NCBI GenBank assembly: GCA_944368925.1
Contig: CALVXG010000009.1
Span: 1-64,000, forward strand
DNA from: an uncultured Clostridia bacterium
GTDB lineage: Bacteria > Bacillota > Clostridia > Christensenellales > Borkfalkiaceae
Direction of reading: 5' to 3'
Length of the DNA: 64,000 bases
Position 1 is the stretch's first letter. Each line of letters begins with the position of its first letter. The notes under the pieces are model-generated. The model was not told where the DNA came from. It did no database searches and worked only from the letters and a program-made list of their open reading frames with translations. The translations under genes and the position numbers were made by a program. Below, one piece after another: positions 48,505-58,400 of this stretch.

Positions 48505-48680
48505 GCTCTGAAAACAAAAGAAAAAATATTTTCTGGCGCAATCAGACAAAAAATACAAACACGTTTCTTTGTTCCGATACAAAAATATGTAACTGTGTTC
48601 GCCGCAAGTAATGCGGCCGTTAATGCTACAAAACAGGCAAAATTACAGCCAATACCTGTTTTACAAAATTTATCAAAATC

Positions 48681-49715
48681 TTATTCCGTAAATTTTTTGC
48701 AAAAATCGACAATCAATTTCATAACAGCTGGATCTTCCTGCATGATTTTCGGATAATCGATCTGCGCATACATTCTGATTGCCTGCTCCTTATCTTTCGG
48801 GAACATTTTTGCAATTTCCCCGAACGTGCGGTACATCTCCTGTTCCGCCTCTTCCGTCAGATAAACGTTGTGCCCCTTTTCTTTATAAGAAATAAACGTC
48901 ACGTTTTCTTTTCCTGATACGGCACACTTTATTTTTTCACCGTTATTCGGATAAAACACGGTTTTATCTTTCTCTCCGTAAAGCAAAAGCGTCGGTTTAT
49001 CCGATACACAAAGGGAGCGGATGCTGTTTTTATTTGCATGCTTTCCGTATTTGATCCGATTTATAAGCAAAAGTCCGGGAACAAACAAGCGCCAGTAAAA
49101 CCGTGCCCGCCCGTTGTGTGCCTGTTTTGCCGCTGTCTGCGCCATGACAGCAGCGCCTCCGATAAAACCGCACATGGCGACAACGCCGCGCACCCACGGA
49201 TCATCGGAAGAATTCATGACAGAAAATCCGCCCCAGGAATGCCCCACCAGGACGCATCCGCCGAATTTCCTTAAAGCGGTGTGCTCTTTGGCAAAACGGA
49301 TCGCATGCCGAAGATCGATAGGCCCTTGGTCAAATCCTCCGAAATATTTTCCGCCGCTCGCCATACACCCCGTTCCGTCATACGCCAAAACGGCGAATCC
49401 CGCCTGTGCCAGCGTGTTGATTTCCGTCGTATATGAAAGATGACCGGCACCGTATCCATGTGAAAATATTGCAAGTGCACGAGGAGCCGCAATTTTAGAA
49501 GTATAGATAAAACCTCGCAAAATCTGCCCTTTATCCGATGGGAATGAAACCTCTTCCGCACGCAATCCGTCAAAATCTTCTGCGGTAAAATATTTCAGAT
49601 TCGGGTTCCCATCATAACGGCGGTGAAAGTATTTTTTATCGGCCACAACAGCGACCAGCGTGAGTGCGGCAACCGCCAAAACAAAAACTCCCAAAATGAT
49701 GATTAATCCAAGCAT
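48681..49715 (-). CDS. Membrane-anchored alpha/beta hydrolase
   Basis: 344 residues. One N-terminal membrane helix (about 3-25), then an alpha/beta hydrolase with nucleophile elbow GHSWGG, oxyanion segment FSHGYGAGHL, Asp in LLLYGEKDKTVFYP and His in EKGHNVYL. Resembles the clostridial family of monoacylglycerol-lipase-like serine hydrolases; substrate unknown. AAAGGAG ribosome site. The 27-bp element sits 20 bases upstream of ATG. Confidence 0.85.
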   Translation of the reverse strand: MLGLIIILGVFVLAVAALTLVAVVADKKYFHRRYDGNPNLKYFTAEDFDGLRAEEVSFPSDKGQILRGFIYTSKIAAPRALAIFSHGYGAGHLSYTTEINTLAQAGFAVLAYDGTGCMASGGKYFGGFDQGPIDLRHAIRFAKEHTALRKFGGCVLVGHSWGGFSVMNSSDDPWVRGVVAMCGFIGGAAVMAQTAAKQAHNGRARFYWRLFVPGLLLINRIKYGKHANKNSIRSLCVSDKPTLLLYGEKDKTVFYPNNGEKIKCAVSGKENVTFISYKEKGHNVYLTEEAEQEMYRTFGEIAKMFPKDKEQAIRMYAQIDYPKIMQEDPAVMKLIVDFCKKFTE

Positions 49716-49735
49716 AACATCTCCTTTTTATCGAT

Positions 49736-49762
49736 ATATGTGTAACATAGTACTTCGCAAAT
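49736..49762 (+). repeat. 27-bp intergenic element, copy 4
   Basis: ATATGT-GTA-ACATA followed by GTACTTCGCAAAT, between the divergent hydrolase and SH3-NlpC genes. The last 12 bases match copy 3 exactly. Confidence 0.8.
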
Positions 49763-49845
49763 GGTTATAAAATGTATTTTTAACAAATTTTTTGCATTGA
49801 TTTATTGAATAATTTTTGATAATATATACCTCGGAGGAAACAAAG

Positions 49846-50739
49846 ATGAAAAAATTATCGATTGAATTTATCTCAATGATGTTAGCTGTAGTGCTCTTGA
49901 TTGCCAGCTCGTTGGCGCTCATCATCCCTACCGCTATACAAGCTGGATCGGACGGAGGGGTTTCAGATGGAGTTGTCGTCCCCGGAACTCCCCCAGAAAA
50001 TGAAGATATTGAAGACGAAGAAAACACACAACCCGAAGAAAATCTGCCGGAAGATACGACGGAACCGCCGGAAGACATTCCCTCCATCGAACCAGTGCAA
50101 AGCGCAATATACGCGAGAGCAAAGGTAAACGGACTGAATCTTCGAAGCGGCCCCGGCTCCAACTACGCGTCGCTCGGATATATCAATGCAGGCGACATGG
50201 TAATCCTGCAAGCCAAAGAAGGTGCTTGGTACCGCACGAATTATAAAAATAAGACCGCGTACATAAGCGCAAGTTCTGCCTATACCGAGCCGTTTGAGAT
50301 CGCGGCCTCCGACAATGAAATTATAGAAAAAGTTATCGAAGAAGGCCTGCAGCTTCTCGGATTCCCCTATGTCTATGGAGCCATTCGCTATCATGACGGT
50401 ACGGGTAAAAAGCTGAGTAACTTTGATCCGACGAAATACGATTGCTCTTCTTTGATGCAATATATTTTCTATCACGGAGCCAACGTGCACCTGAACATGA
50501 CGACGCGCACACAGGTCAAGCAAGGAACATTCGTCCCAAAGTCCGACTTGAAGCGCGGAGATCTGATGTTCTTCACTAATTCTTCGCGTTATAACAACAA
50601 AGGCGTGGAACGGATCGGGCACGTAGCGCTGTATCTCGGCGATAATTACATTTTGCATACAGCGTCAGATTACGCTGTCATTGAGGAAATCAGCACGCAG
50701 CGTTGGGGTTATTACATTGAAACGAGGCGTCTTGTCTGA
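49846..50739 (+). CDS. Secreted SH3b-NlpC/P60 cell-wall endopeptidase
   Basis: 297 residues from ATG 49846 with CGGAGG upstream. Signal peptide/anchor (LAVVLLIASSLALIIPTAIQA), an acidic proline-rich spacer (about 45-85), an SH3b domain (VNGLNLRSGPGSNY), then NlpC/P60 with Cys in YDCSSLMQ and His in RIGHVALYLG. Cleaves D-Glu-meso-DAP type links in peptidoglycan stem peptides. Likely in daughter-cell separation or wall turnover. Confidence 0.92.
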   Translation: MKKLSIEFISMMLAVVLLIASSLALIIPTAIQAGSDGGVSDGVVVPGTPPENEDIEDEENTQPEENLPEDTTEPPEDIPSIEPVQSAIYARAKVNGLNLRSGPGSNYASLGYINAGDMVILQAKEGAWYRTNYKNKTAYISASSAYTEPFEIAASDNEIIEKVIEEGLQLLGFPYVYGAIRYHDGTGKKLSNFDPTKYDCSSLMQYIFYHGANVHLNMTTRTQVKQGTFVPKSDLKRGDLMFFTNSSRYNNKGVERIGHVALYLGDNYILHTASDYAVIEEISTQRWGYYIETRRLV

Positions 50740-50750
50740 CGGTTTACTGA

Positions 50751-50793
50751 AAAAATCGGCGGTTTTTTTAAAAATCTTGCCGATTTTTTAATT
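50751..50793 (+). terminator. Terminator after the NlpC/P60 gene
   Basis: AAAAATCGGC pairs with GCCGATTTTT across an 18-base loop, followed by T-rich sequence. Confidence 0.7.
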
Positions 50794-50886
50794 TTACCCC
50801 ACAAAACTATTTTATTCTTGCAAAGAATATGATATAATAATGATTATAAAATATTCGGGATTCCCGACGGGAGGTTATTTATTTCT

Positions 50887-52227
50887 ATGGGCGACGCTGC
50901 CCCATTATTGCTAGCAATTGTCGTACTTTTGCTTTTATCCGGTTTCTTTTCTTCTATGGAAACCGCATATTCGTGCGTAAACAAATTAAAACTGAAAACC
51001 ATGATTGCGAACGGCAACACGCGTGCGGAAAAAGTTTTGAAACTTGCCGAGAACTATGACAATCTTATTTCCACGATTTTGGTCGGAAACAACATCGTCA
51101 ACATTACATCGACTTCGTTGGCAGGTTTGTTCTTTGCAATGATTATCGTGAACAACACGAGCCTGGCGGCCACGGTATCGACCGTTGTAGCGACGGTAGC
51201 GGTTTTGATTTTCGGCGAAATCACACCGAAGATGATGGCAAAAGTTTATCCGGACAGGTTTGCCATGATAGGTTATCCCCTTTTAAAGCTGTTCTCGTAC
51301 ATTCTTTGGCCGATCAATATGATCTTTGCGGGATACAAATTCATCCTTTCCAAAATTTTCAAGTTGAAAAACGAGGAAGTTGTTACCGAGGATGAGATCA
51401 TCACGATGGTCGAAGAGGCGCGTGAAGACGGCACATTGAAGCAAGACGAATCCAAACTTATCCGTTCCGTCATAGACTTTGACGATCTGGAGGTCGGCGA
51501 TATTCTTGTTCCCCGCGTCAACATTCAGGCGATCGATATCAATACGCCGTTTAACGAGATCAAGGAAACGTTCCGCACGACCGGGTTTTCAAGATTGCCG
51601 GTATACAAGGACACGATCGATACCATTGTCGGAATATTGCACGAAAAAGATTTCTTTTTTGCTTATCTGAACAATGAAAAAGATCTGCATTCTGCCCTGC
51701 ATGAAGTCACGTATACGACGGAGCACGTCAAGATCGGTACGCTGTTGAAACAGCTGCAGAGCAAAAAGACGCATATGGCGATCGTTTTGGACGAATACGG
51801 CGGCACGCTCGGCATCATAACGTTGGAAGACATTTTGGAAGAGCTTGTCGGTGAAATTTGGGACGAACACGATTCGGAAGTCAATTATTTTACCAAATTA
51901 TCCGAAGACACGATTCTTGCAAACGGCGAAGCCGATCTTTCCGATTTCTTCCACTATTGCGGGATCGACGTAGACGAATACGAGTACGATGCGAACACGC
52001 TCAGCGGCTGGGTTATCGAGCAACTCGGAGAAATCCCTCATGAAGGCGAAAAGTTCCGCTTTGAGAATCTTTCCATTGAGATCACGCGTGCAACCGAGAA
52101 AAAAGTACTGCAGGTAAAAGTTACCAAAGTGTCCGAAGAACCTTCGTCCGAAAAGGATAAGAACGAAAAAAAATCAAAATCGGATTCAGAGAACGACGTT
52201 CCCAAAATAACAAAAGAATCTGTGTAA
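50887..52227 (+). CDS. CNNM/CorC-family transporter-associated protein (DUF21, CBS pair, CorC_HlyC)
   Basis: 446 residues. N-terminal DUF21 membrane domain (about 1-175, four helices; FFSSMETAYSCVN), two CBS repeats (about 200-330; LVPRVNIQAIDI, TIVGILHEKDFF, DEYGGTLGIITLEDIL), and a C-terminal CorC_HlyC domain. Family members are linked to Mg2+ export or resistance. Highly charged tail. Confidence 0.92.
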   Translation: MGDAAPLLLAIVVLLLLSGFFSSMETAYSCVNKLKLKTMIANGNTRAEKVLKLAENYDNLISTILVGNNIVNITSTSLAGLFFAMIIVNNTSLAATVSTVVATVAVLIFGEITPKMMAKVYPDRFAMIGYPLLKLFSYILWPINMIFAGYKFILSKIFKLKNEEVVTEDEIITMVEEAREDGTLKQDESKLIRSVIDFDDLEVGDILVPRVNIQAIDINTPFNEIKETFRTTGFSRLPVYKDTIDTIVGILHEKDFFFAYLNNEKDLHSALHEVTYTTEHVKIGTLLKQLQSKKTHMAIVLDEYGGTLGIITLEDILEELVGEIWDEHDSEVNYFTKLSEDTILANGEADLSDFFHYCGIDVDEYEYDANTLSGWVIEQLGEIPHEGEKFRFENLSIEITRATEKKVLQVKVTKVSEEPSSEKDKNEKKSKSDSENDVPKITKESV

Positions 52228-52262
52228 TGTTTTTGATAAATAAGTCATCAAATCAAATATAC

Positions 52263-52298
52263 AAATCGCAGTCTGCCGCAGGCAGACTGCGATTTTTT
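52263..52298 (+). terminator. Terminator after the CorC-family gene
   Basis: CGCAGTCTGCC pairs with GGCAGACTGCG around GCA, with A-run before and six T after. Confidence 0.88.
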
Positions 52299-52345
52299 GT
52301 ACGCCATATCCACTCAACGTTTTGCGAATGCTTCTTTTTGATAAA

Positions 52346-52380
52346 GTATAAAAAGTGCCTGCGCTTGCAGGCACTTTTTT
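52346..52380. terminator. Terminator at the end of the HD-domain gene
   Basis: AAAAGTGCCTGC pairs with GCAGGCACTTTT around GCTT. It abuts the minus-strand stop codon and can also stop plus-strand readthrough. Confidence 0.8.
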
Positions 52381-53059
52381 AAAGCAACCGAACATCGTTG
52401 ATGATCAACGCAAATTTCCAACCCAGAAAATCAGCCGCACGCCTGCTCAACTGCATCCTTTTAAAGTAAATTTCAAAATAATCCATCACGGGACACTTAT
52501 CCGTATCGATAATGATATTTAAAATAATTTCACCGGTTCCTCTGTTGACCGTGATTCCGGACTTTTCAGCTGCAAGATTGACCCTGTCGTGAATATTCAG
52601 GTTTCCCCAGTTCTCGATACGCATCAGCGTTGTATTCGAGCGCACTCTGGATTTATGCACGTCCGCCTTATCCGCGATGATCAAAGCCGCCGTGACGTCG
52701 CTCACAGGCAATCCCTGGTTCTCGTCATGGTTTCCGATGGCCATCATGATCGCCGCCGCGTCGCGATAGTCCATTCCCATGCGGGTTAAGATCTTGTAAG
52801 CGAGAAGCGCTCCGCTCTGCGCGTGGTCTTCCCTGTTCACACTGTTGCCTATGTCATGCAGATATCCCGCAATTTTCGCAAGCTCTATGCGATGCTCGTC
52901 TGCACCGATCTGTTCCAGAATATCTCCCGCCCATTTGCTGACGATGCTCGAATGGCGAACCGAATGTTCGGTAAAACCGAGCGCTTCGATCTGGCTTTCC
53001 GCCATGTACATGATCGCCTTTACTTCCTCGTCGTTCTTGACGTCTGCAACCGTAATCAA
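52379..53059 (-). CDS. HD-domain phosphohydrolase
   Basis: 226 residues. HD motif residues are in order: TEHSVRHS, GYLHDIGN, NHDE, and IADKADV. The HD fold covers about 30-140; the rest is a beta-rich C-terminal part with no known match. Family members hydrolyse phosphomonoesters or (p)ppGpp/cyclic nucleotides; substrate unknown. Starts three bases after pfkB, so same transcript. Confidence 0.86.
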   Translation of the reverse strand: MITVADVKNDEEVKAIMYMAESQIEALGFTEHSVRHSSIVSKWAGDILEQIGADEHRIELAKIAGYLHDIGNSVNREDHAQSGALLAYKILTRMGMDYRDAAAIMMAIGNHDENQGLPVSDVTAALIIADKADVHKSRVRSNTTLMRIENWGNLNIHDRVNLAAEKSGITVNRGTGEIILNIIIDTDKCPVMDYFEIYFKRMQLSRRAADFLGWKFALIINDVRLL

Positions 53060-53062
53060 AAA

Positions 53063-53986
53063 TCAAATCTCCTCTATTGTCAGATTCGAGTATATTTCGT
53101 CGTATTTTTCTTTGGTAAACGAAATGCGCCCGAAGGTCGTGACCGTTGCCGTTCCCGCAGCAACGCCCGCCCGCAGAATCTCTTCCAATGAAGCACCCTG
53201 TTCGAGCATCATAGCCGCCGCGGCGACCATGCCGTCTCCCGCACCGACCGTGGAATTGATCGCCACATTGATGCTCTTACAGAAATAATTCTTCGTGCCG
53301 TCCGTAATAATGGCTCCCTTTTTGCCCAACGAAAGCAAAACCCTCTTCGCGCCTTTGTCCAACAACGCATAGCAACCTTTCAAAAGATCGTCGCGGGTTT
53401 TGAACTCTGTCTTTAACGTATGTTCAAGCTCATCGCGATTCGGCTTGACGAGGTCAAGGTCAGTCTGCAACGCGGCAAGCAAACGCGGGCCTTCCGTATC
53501 GGCAATTTTCAACGTCTGCGGAGCGGCTACCGAAAAAAGTTTCTGATAATATTCACTTTCCACGCCCTGCGGCAAACTCCCGGAAATCACCATCACATTG
53601 CTGCTCTTAGATAAAGTCGCTACAAGCTCGATCAATTCCGCCTGCTTATTCCCGCTGATACACTCGCCGACGTCATTTACTTCCGTAAGCATAGATTTAT
53701 TATCGATAAACTTATAATTCTCACGCACGCGCCCTTTGTTCCAGACAAAAACGCTCGGTACACCTTCACGATCCAAAGCCTGCTCAAACAAAGAACCGTT
53801 TTCATTGTACATAAAACCGGTAGCGTGGCTCTTGCCCTTTAACCGCGCAACACCGATCGCAACATTCAAAGCCGCGCCCGTAAAGCTCAAAGTTTTATTT
53901 TTAACGTGATTCATCTTGCCGACATTGAGAGAATCGACTTCAATTGTCACATCCGTGCAAGGGTTCAAACAGACTGTCAGGATCAT
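53063..53986 (-). CDS. 1-phosphofructokinase-type PfkB sugar kinase
   Basis: 307 residues if started at ATG 53986 (ATCGGAG upstream). PfkB family: LTVCLNPCTDVTIEV start typical of 1-phosphofructokinase/tagatose-6-P kinase, and catalytic base loop NSTVGAGDGMVAA. Phosphorylates fructose-1-P or a similar sugar phosphate. The frame stays open to an ATG at 54073, only five bases after a consensus -10 box, so an extended leaderless form with 29 extra residues is also possible. Confidence 0.87.
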   Translation of the reverse strand: MILTVCLNPCTDVTIEVDSLNVGKMNHVKNKTLSFTGAALNVAIGVARLKGKSHATGFMYNENGSLFEQALDREGVPSVFVWNKGRVRENYKFIDNKSMLTEVNDVGECISGNKQAELIELVATLSKSSNVMVISGSLPQGVESEYYQKLFSVAAPQTLKIADTEGPRLLAALQTDLDLVKPNRDELEHTLKTEFKTRDDLLKGCYALLDKGAKRVLLSLGKKGAIITDGTKNYFCKSINVAINSTVGAGDGMVAAAAMMLEQGASLEEILRAGVAAGTATVTTFGRISFTKEKYDEIYSNLTIEEI

Positions 53987-54078
53987 TTTATTTCTCCGAT
54001 TTTTTGTTTTGCATGAGCACACCGAAAGGCGTTTATAACCGCCAGTTTTGACTGTATGCTCGTATTTTTCCATATTTA

Positions 54079-54107
54079 ATTATATTACATATTCGGCAGA
54101 ATTTCAA
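54079..54107 (-). promoter_or_regulatory. Promoter of the pfkB-HD pair
   Basis: Minus strand: TTGAAA, 17 bp, TATAAT. A perfect 7-4-7 inverted repeat (TCAAGTT-GTTT-AACTTGA, 54169-54186) lies about 60 bases upstream and is a candidate operator. Confidence 0.75.
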
Positions 54108-54253
54108 GCCAATATTTAAAATATTTTGTATTTTTTTGATCTTTTCGGATCGTTTAATATGCAAACCGTCAAGTTGTTTAACTTGATTTACAAAAAATCC
54201 TTTATAAAAGGGCATTTTCGCGGTTTTTAGTGAAAATTCGTGCAGATTGCGAT

Positions 54254-54284
54254 AAAAAAAGCGGTTCGTTGCCGAACCGCTTTT
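54254..54284 (-). terminator. Terminator after pfkA
   Basis: GCGGTTCG pairs with CGAACCGC around four bases, flanked by A/T runs giving seven T on the minus strand. Confidence 0.88.
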
Positions 54285-54286
54285 AG

Positions 54287-55249
54287 TTACATGGAAATCA
54301 TCTGCAATGTCTCGTAAAGCTCGTAATTAAATTTCTTTTTCATGCTGACTGCTTCGATAATATCCATATCGATGATTTCGTTCTTATGGATTCCAACGAC
54401 GCGGTTGCCGATCCCGTCTTTCAAAAGACGAACGGCCTTATTGCCGAATTGCGCTGCCAACATGCGGTCTGCCATCGACGGCGAGCCGCCGCGCTGGACG
54501 TGTCCGATTGTCGTACCACGCACGGTATACGTCGTCATCGCCTGCAATTTTTTGGAAAACTCATCGGCCGTAGAGACGCCTTCCGCCAGAACAATGATGT
54601 TGCTGTGCTTTCCGTTTGCGCGGCTGCGGTTGATGCGCATGACAACATCTTCCATATCATAAGCGATCTCGGGAACGATAATGATTTCCGCACCGCTCGC
54701 AATGCCCGAATACAGAGCGATGTCGCCGCAACGGCGCCCCATCACTTCCACAACGCTGATACGCTCGTGCGAAGTCATCGTATCGCGAAGTTTGTTGATG
54801 ATATCCAGGCATGTATTGACGGACGTGTCAAAACCAAGCGTATAATCGGTATATTCCAAGTCGTTGTCGATCGTTCCGGGAATGCCGATGGTCGGAATCC
54901 CGTATTCTTCGCTCAAGCATTTCGCACCGCGGAAAGAGCCGTCTCCGCCGATCACGACCAGTCCTTCGATGCCGCGGTTATTCAACGTCTTGACCGCTTG
55001 CTTCTGACCTTCCACCGTATACATTTCCACACAACGGGCTGTTCTGAGCATCGTGCCGCCGCGCTGTACAATATCGGAAACGCTGCGCATTTCCATTTCA
55101 ACCATATCGTCGTTGATGAGCCCGGAATATCCCTGACGGATCCCGAAAATCTCCATCCCGAAATATTTGGCGGTTCTGACCACCGCACGGATACATGCGT
55201 TCATGCCGGGAGCGTCGCCGCCGCTCGTCAATACACCAATTCGTTTCAT
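54287..55249 (-). CDS. pfkA: ATP-dependent 6-phosphofructokinase
   Basis: 320 residues from ATG 55249 (GGAGGA upstream). TSGGDAPGMNAC nucleotide loop, GGDGSFRGA, catalytic GIPGTIDND, and VEVMGRRCGD. Gly in GGDG marks the ATP- rather than pyrophosphate-dependent form. Glycolytic control step. Confidence 0.96.
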   Translation of the reverse strand: MKRIGVLTSGGDAPGMNACIRAVVRTAKYFGMEIFGIRQGYSGLINDDMVEMEMRSVSDIVQRGGTMLRTARCVEMYTVEGQKQAVKTLNNRGIEGLVVIGGDGSFRGAKCLSEEYGIPTIGIPGTIDNDLEYTDYTLGFDTSVNTCLDIINKLRDTMTSHERISVVEVMGRRCGDIALYSGIASGAEIIIVPEIAYDMEDVVMRINRSRANGKHSNIIVLAEGVSTADEFSKKLQAMTTYTVRGTTIGHVQRGGSPSMADRMLAAQFGNKAVRLLKDGIGNRVVGIHKNEIIDMDIIEAVSMKKKFNYELYETLQMISM

Positions 55250-55374
55250 AACTATCCTCCAAACAAGCAAAACTCGTAAACTTGCACTTTTTATCGATCC
55301 GACTGCACTTTTATTATATCAAATTAAGCAGAAAATTAAAACAATTCCGCACAAATAAAAAAACTATGCTTATT

Positions 55375-55391
55375 TGTTAGAATTTCTAACA
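55375..55391. promoter_or_regulatory. 17-bp perfect palindrome between dnaE and pfkA
   Basis: TGTTAGAA-T-TTCTAACA. It lies upstream of an extended -10 box (TGATATAAT, minus strand, near 55320) that probably serves pfkA. Candidate regulator site; it could also be the end of the dnaE transcript. Confidence 0.5.
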
Positions 55392-55409
55392 TTTTTTGTC
55401 AATCTTCAA

Positions 55410-58400
55410 TCAAACCTGGACAATATCTTTATCCGTCAGATACAAGTACAGTTCACCACGCAGTCCCCTGCAATCGTTGACGTGATCCATACGATAACAT
55501 TTCGAGCCGCGCTTTATCTTTACAACGGCATTACCGTTTCCGTACTGATCGAACATGGATACGAGATCGTCAAACTCCTCTTCTGTCAGATTGCTGGCGT
55601 TGAGCCAAAGTGCATGCTCTTTCGGACGTACAGGTTTCGCCGACTCCTGCGTCTCTCCCCCTGCAACGCTTCCGCCGACGTGTTCCTGCATCTTGTCGAG
55701 TATAATGACGGGAGCTTTTTCTTCGTCCAACTGCATTTTCCCGGAAAGCAAAACCACTTTGTCCGCCGTAACCAACGACTTAATTTTGTCATATACATTC
55801 GGAAAGGCGACACACTCGATGCTGCCATACAGATCTTCGACGGAGATAAACGCCATCGTGGATCCGGAGCGGGTATTTATTCTTTTATAAGAACCGATGA
55901 TCCCGCCCATTGTAACGGTTGCCCCGTCGGTGAGTTCGGGATAGGTCTTATGCCCGTCTTCGTCCTCTTCGAAATTCTGAAGTTTCAGACAGGAGAACGT
56001 GCAGTCTTTAAAATCGCCGGAATACTTCTCAAACGGATGCCCGCTGACATATACGCCCAAAACCGCCTTTTCCTTGGCGAGTTTTTCACTCGTCTCCATT
56101 TCGGGAACATTCGGATATTCTATATCCGTGTTGTCCTCTTCAATGATATCCCCGAACAGGCTCATCTGCATGCTCTGTTTCTGCTTGGAAATCTTGTTGG
56201 CGCGATCCAAAACGCTCTCGTAAATGAGAAGAAGCTGCGCACGGTTGACGCCGAAGCAATCGAAGCCGCCCGCACAGATCAAGCCTTCCAGCATGCGCTT
56301 ATTCAGGAAAGGCGCACAGCGGAATACGAAATCGGGGAAATTTTTGAATTCTCCGTGTTCTTCGCGTTCTTTTATAATAGAATGCGTCGCATTCACGCCC
56401 ACACCTTTCAGCGCGCTCAACCCGAAACGCACGCCGTTGCCCTGCACCGAAAAATAGGTCTTGCTCTTGTTGACGTCCGGCTGCAAAACAAGAATATTCT
56501 TCTCTTTGAGATAGACAATGTATTTGGAAACTTCGTCGATTTTGTCGATACGATTGTTCAGGATCGCCGCAAGAAATTCTTTCGGATAGAAACGTTTCAG
56601 ATACGCCGTACGGTACGCGAGCACGGCGTAGCAGGTCGCGTGCGCCTTGTTGAACGCATAGCTTGCAAAGCTCTCCATATCGCCGAAAATCTTCGCGGCA
56701 ACTTCCTTGGGAATACCGCGGCTGACGGCTCCTTCGATGTTTCCGCCGTCCTTGATGTTTCCGAAAATAAATTTATCCTTCTGCGCCATCAGTTCGGCTT
56801 TGTTCTTTTTACCCATGGCACGGCGGACGAGGTCTGCCTGTCCGAGCGAGAAGCCTGCAAGATCCTGGAAGATCTGCATGACTTGTTCCTGGTACACGAT
56901 AACGCCGTACGTGATCTTTAAAATGTGTTCCAGAAGCGGCGTATCGTATTTGACTTTGGAAGGATTCAGCTTGTTTTCGATGTATGTGGGAATATACGCC
57001 ATCGGGCCGGGGCGATACAGCGCAACGCCTGCGATGATATCTTCCAGGCACCCGGGTTTGAGCTCCTTCATGAACTTCTTCATGCCGCCTTGCTCGAGCT
57101 GGAACACGGCGTCCGTATCGCCCTCCGAAATCAGCTCGTACGCCTCCTTGTTGTCGTAACCGATCTCATCCCAGTCAATGACGCGCCCCGTGTCTTCCTG
57201 TATATAATCGCACGCCTTTTTGATATCCGTCAAAGTCGTCAGCGCCAAAAAGTCCATTTTGAGCATACCGATCGACTCGACCTCTTTCATATTGAACTGG
57301 GTGGTAATATCTTCGCCGTTTCGTGAAAGCGGAACATTGTCCGCAATCGGTTTGCGGCAGATCACGACGCCCGCCGCGTGCATCGAAGTATTGCGCGGCA
57401 TGCCTTCCAGCTTCAGCGCCATATCGATGACGCGCCGCAGCTGCTCGTCCGTTTCGTAAAGCTGAATAAAATCGTTGTTTCGCTTTTTCTCCTGCTCGTC
57501 GATCTTTTTCTCGATCTCGATGCGCTTTTCTTCGTCTGTCTCGGCGGCTGCCTTATCTTTCAGACCCTGAATATTCCACCCCAGAAGCTCGCTGATCGTC
57601 GACTTCCCGTCCATCAGTTTCGTGACGCGATCTGTCTCCGAATATGGCACGCGCAGTACTCTGCCAACGTCCTTAATTGCGGCTTTCGAAGCCAAAGTAC
57701 CGAACGTGACGATCTGTGCCACGTTTTCGGGATGATATTTTTTCCGGACGTATTCGATCGTCTCGGGTCTGCGCTCGTTACAAAAGTCTACGTCGAAATC
57801 CGGCATCGTCACACGGTCAGGATTCAAAAACCGCTCGAAGAACAGATCGTATTTCAAGGGGTCGATATCCGTGATCCCGATCGCGTATGCAACGATACTG
57901 GCAGCACCGCTTCCGCGCCCCGGCCCGACCGGTATGCCGCGCGATTTCGACCACTGAATAAAGTCCATGACGATCAGATAATATTCCGCAAAGCCCATGC
58001 CCAAGATGATTCCGAGCTCGTAGTCGGCTCGCTTTTTCACGGCGTCCGTGATCTCTCCGTATCGGCGTTTGAGCCCTTCCCACGTCAATTTCGTCAGATA
58101 ATCTTTCGGGTCGGAACCGTCTTCGGGCGTGTACCCGGGGATCAGAGATTTATCTTTGATCGGATCTCCGTTGTCCTTCAGATCGAAACAAGGCTCTTCA
58201 TTGCACTTTTGCGCTATCACGAGGGTGTTGCTGATCGCCTCGGGAACGTACGAGAAAAGCTCCGCCATCTCTTCCGGCGTCTTCAAATAAAATTCGTGCG
58301 TATCAAACTTCATGCGCTTGGGATCGTCGATTGTCTTCTTTGTCTGAATGCAGAGCAGTACGTCCTGCATCTCCCAATCTTCTTTGCGGATATAATGCAC

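Larger units (their letters stand above)
47368..48680. other. Gene-poor interval with decayed frame and hairpins
   Basis: No intact gene recognised across ~1.3 kb. On the minus strand a stop-free stretch of about 110 codons (roughly 47930 down to 47617) has protein-like composition (DQSFGAYAGPRAVDDIKSD, RSEWIWVYETDRKIAPK, RNYWDAVMFCGLEG) but no ribosome site or recognisable family; it may be a transposase or plasmid-gene remnant. The right half holds two strong hairpins (48210-48239 and 48459-48504) and a weaker one with a T-run at 48403-48422. Confidence 0.5.

Noticed and set aside
48583-48612. Possible fifth, decayed copy of the 27-bp element downstream of the hydrolase gene
   Set aside because: Only ATATGT and a TTCGC-GCAA piece match, with wrong spacing; too weak to claim.
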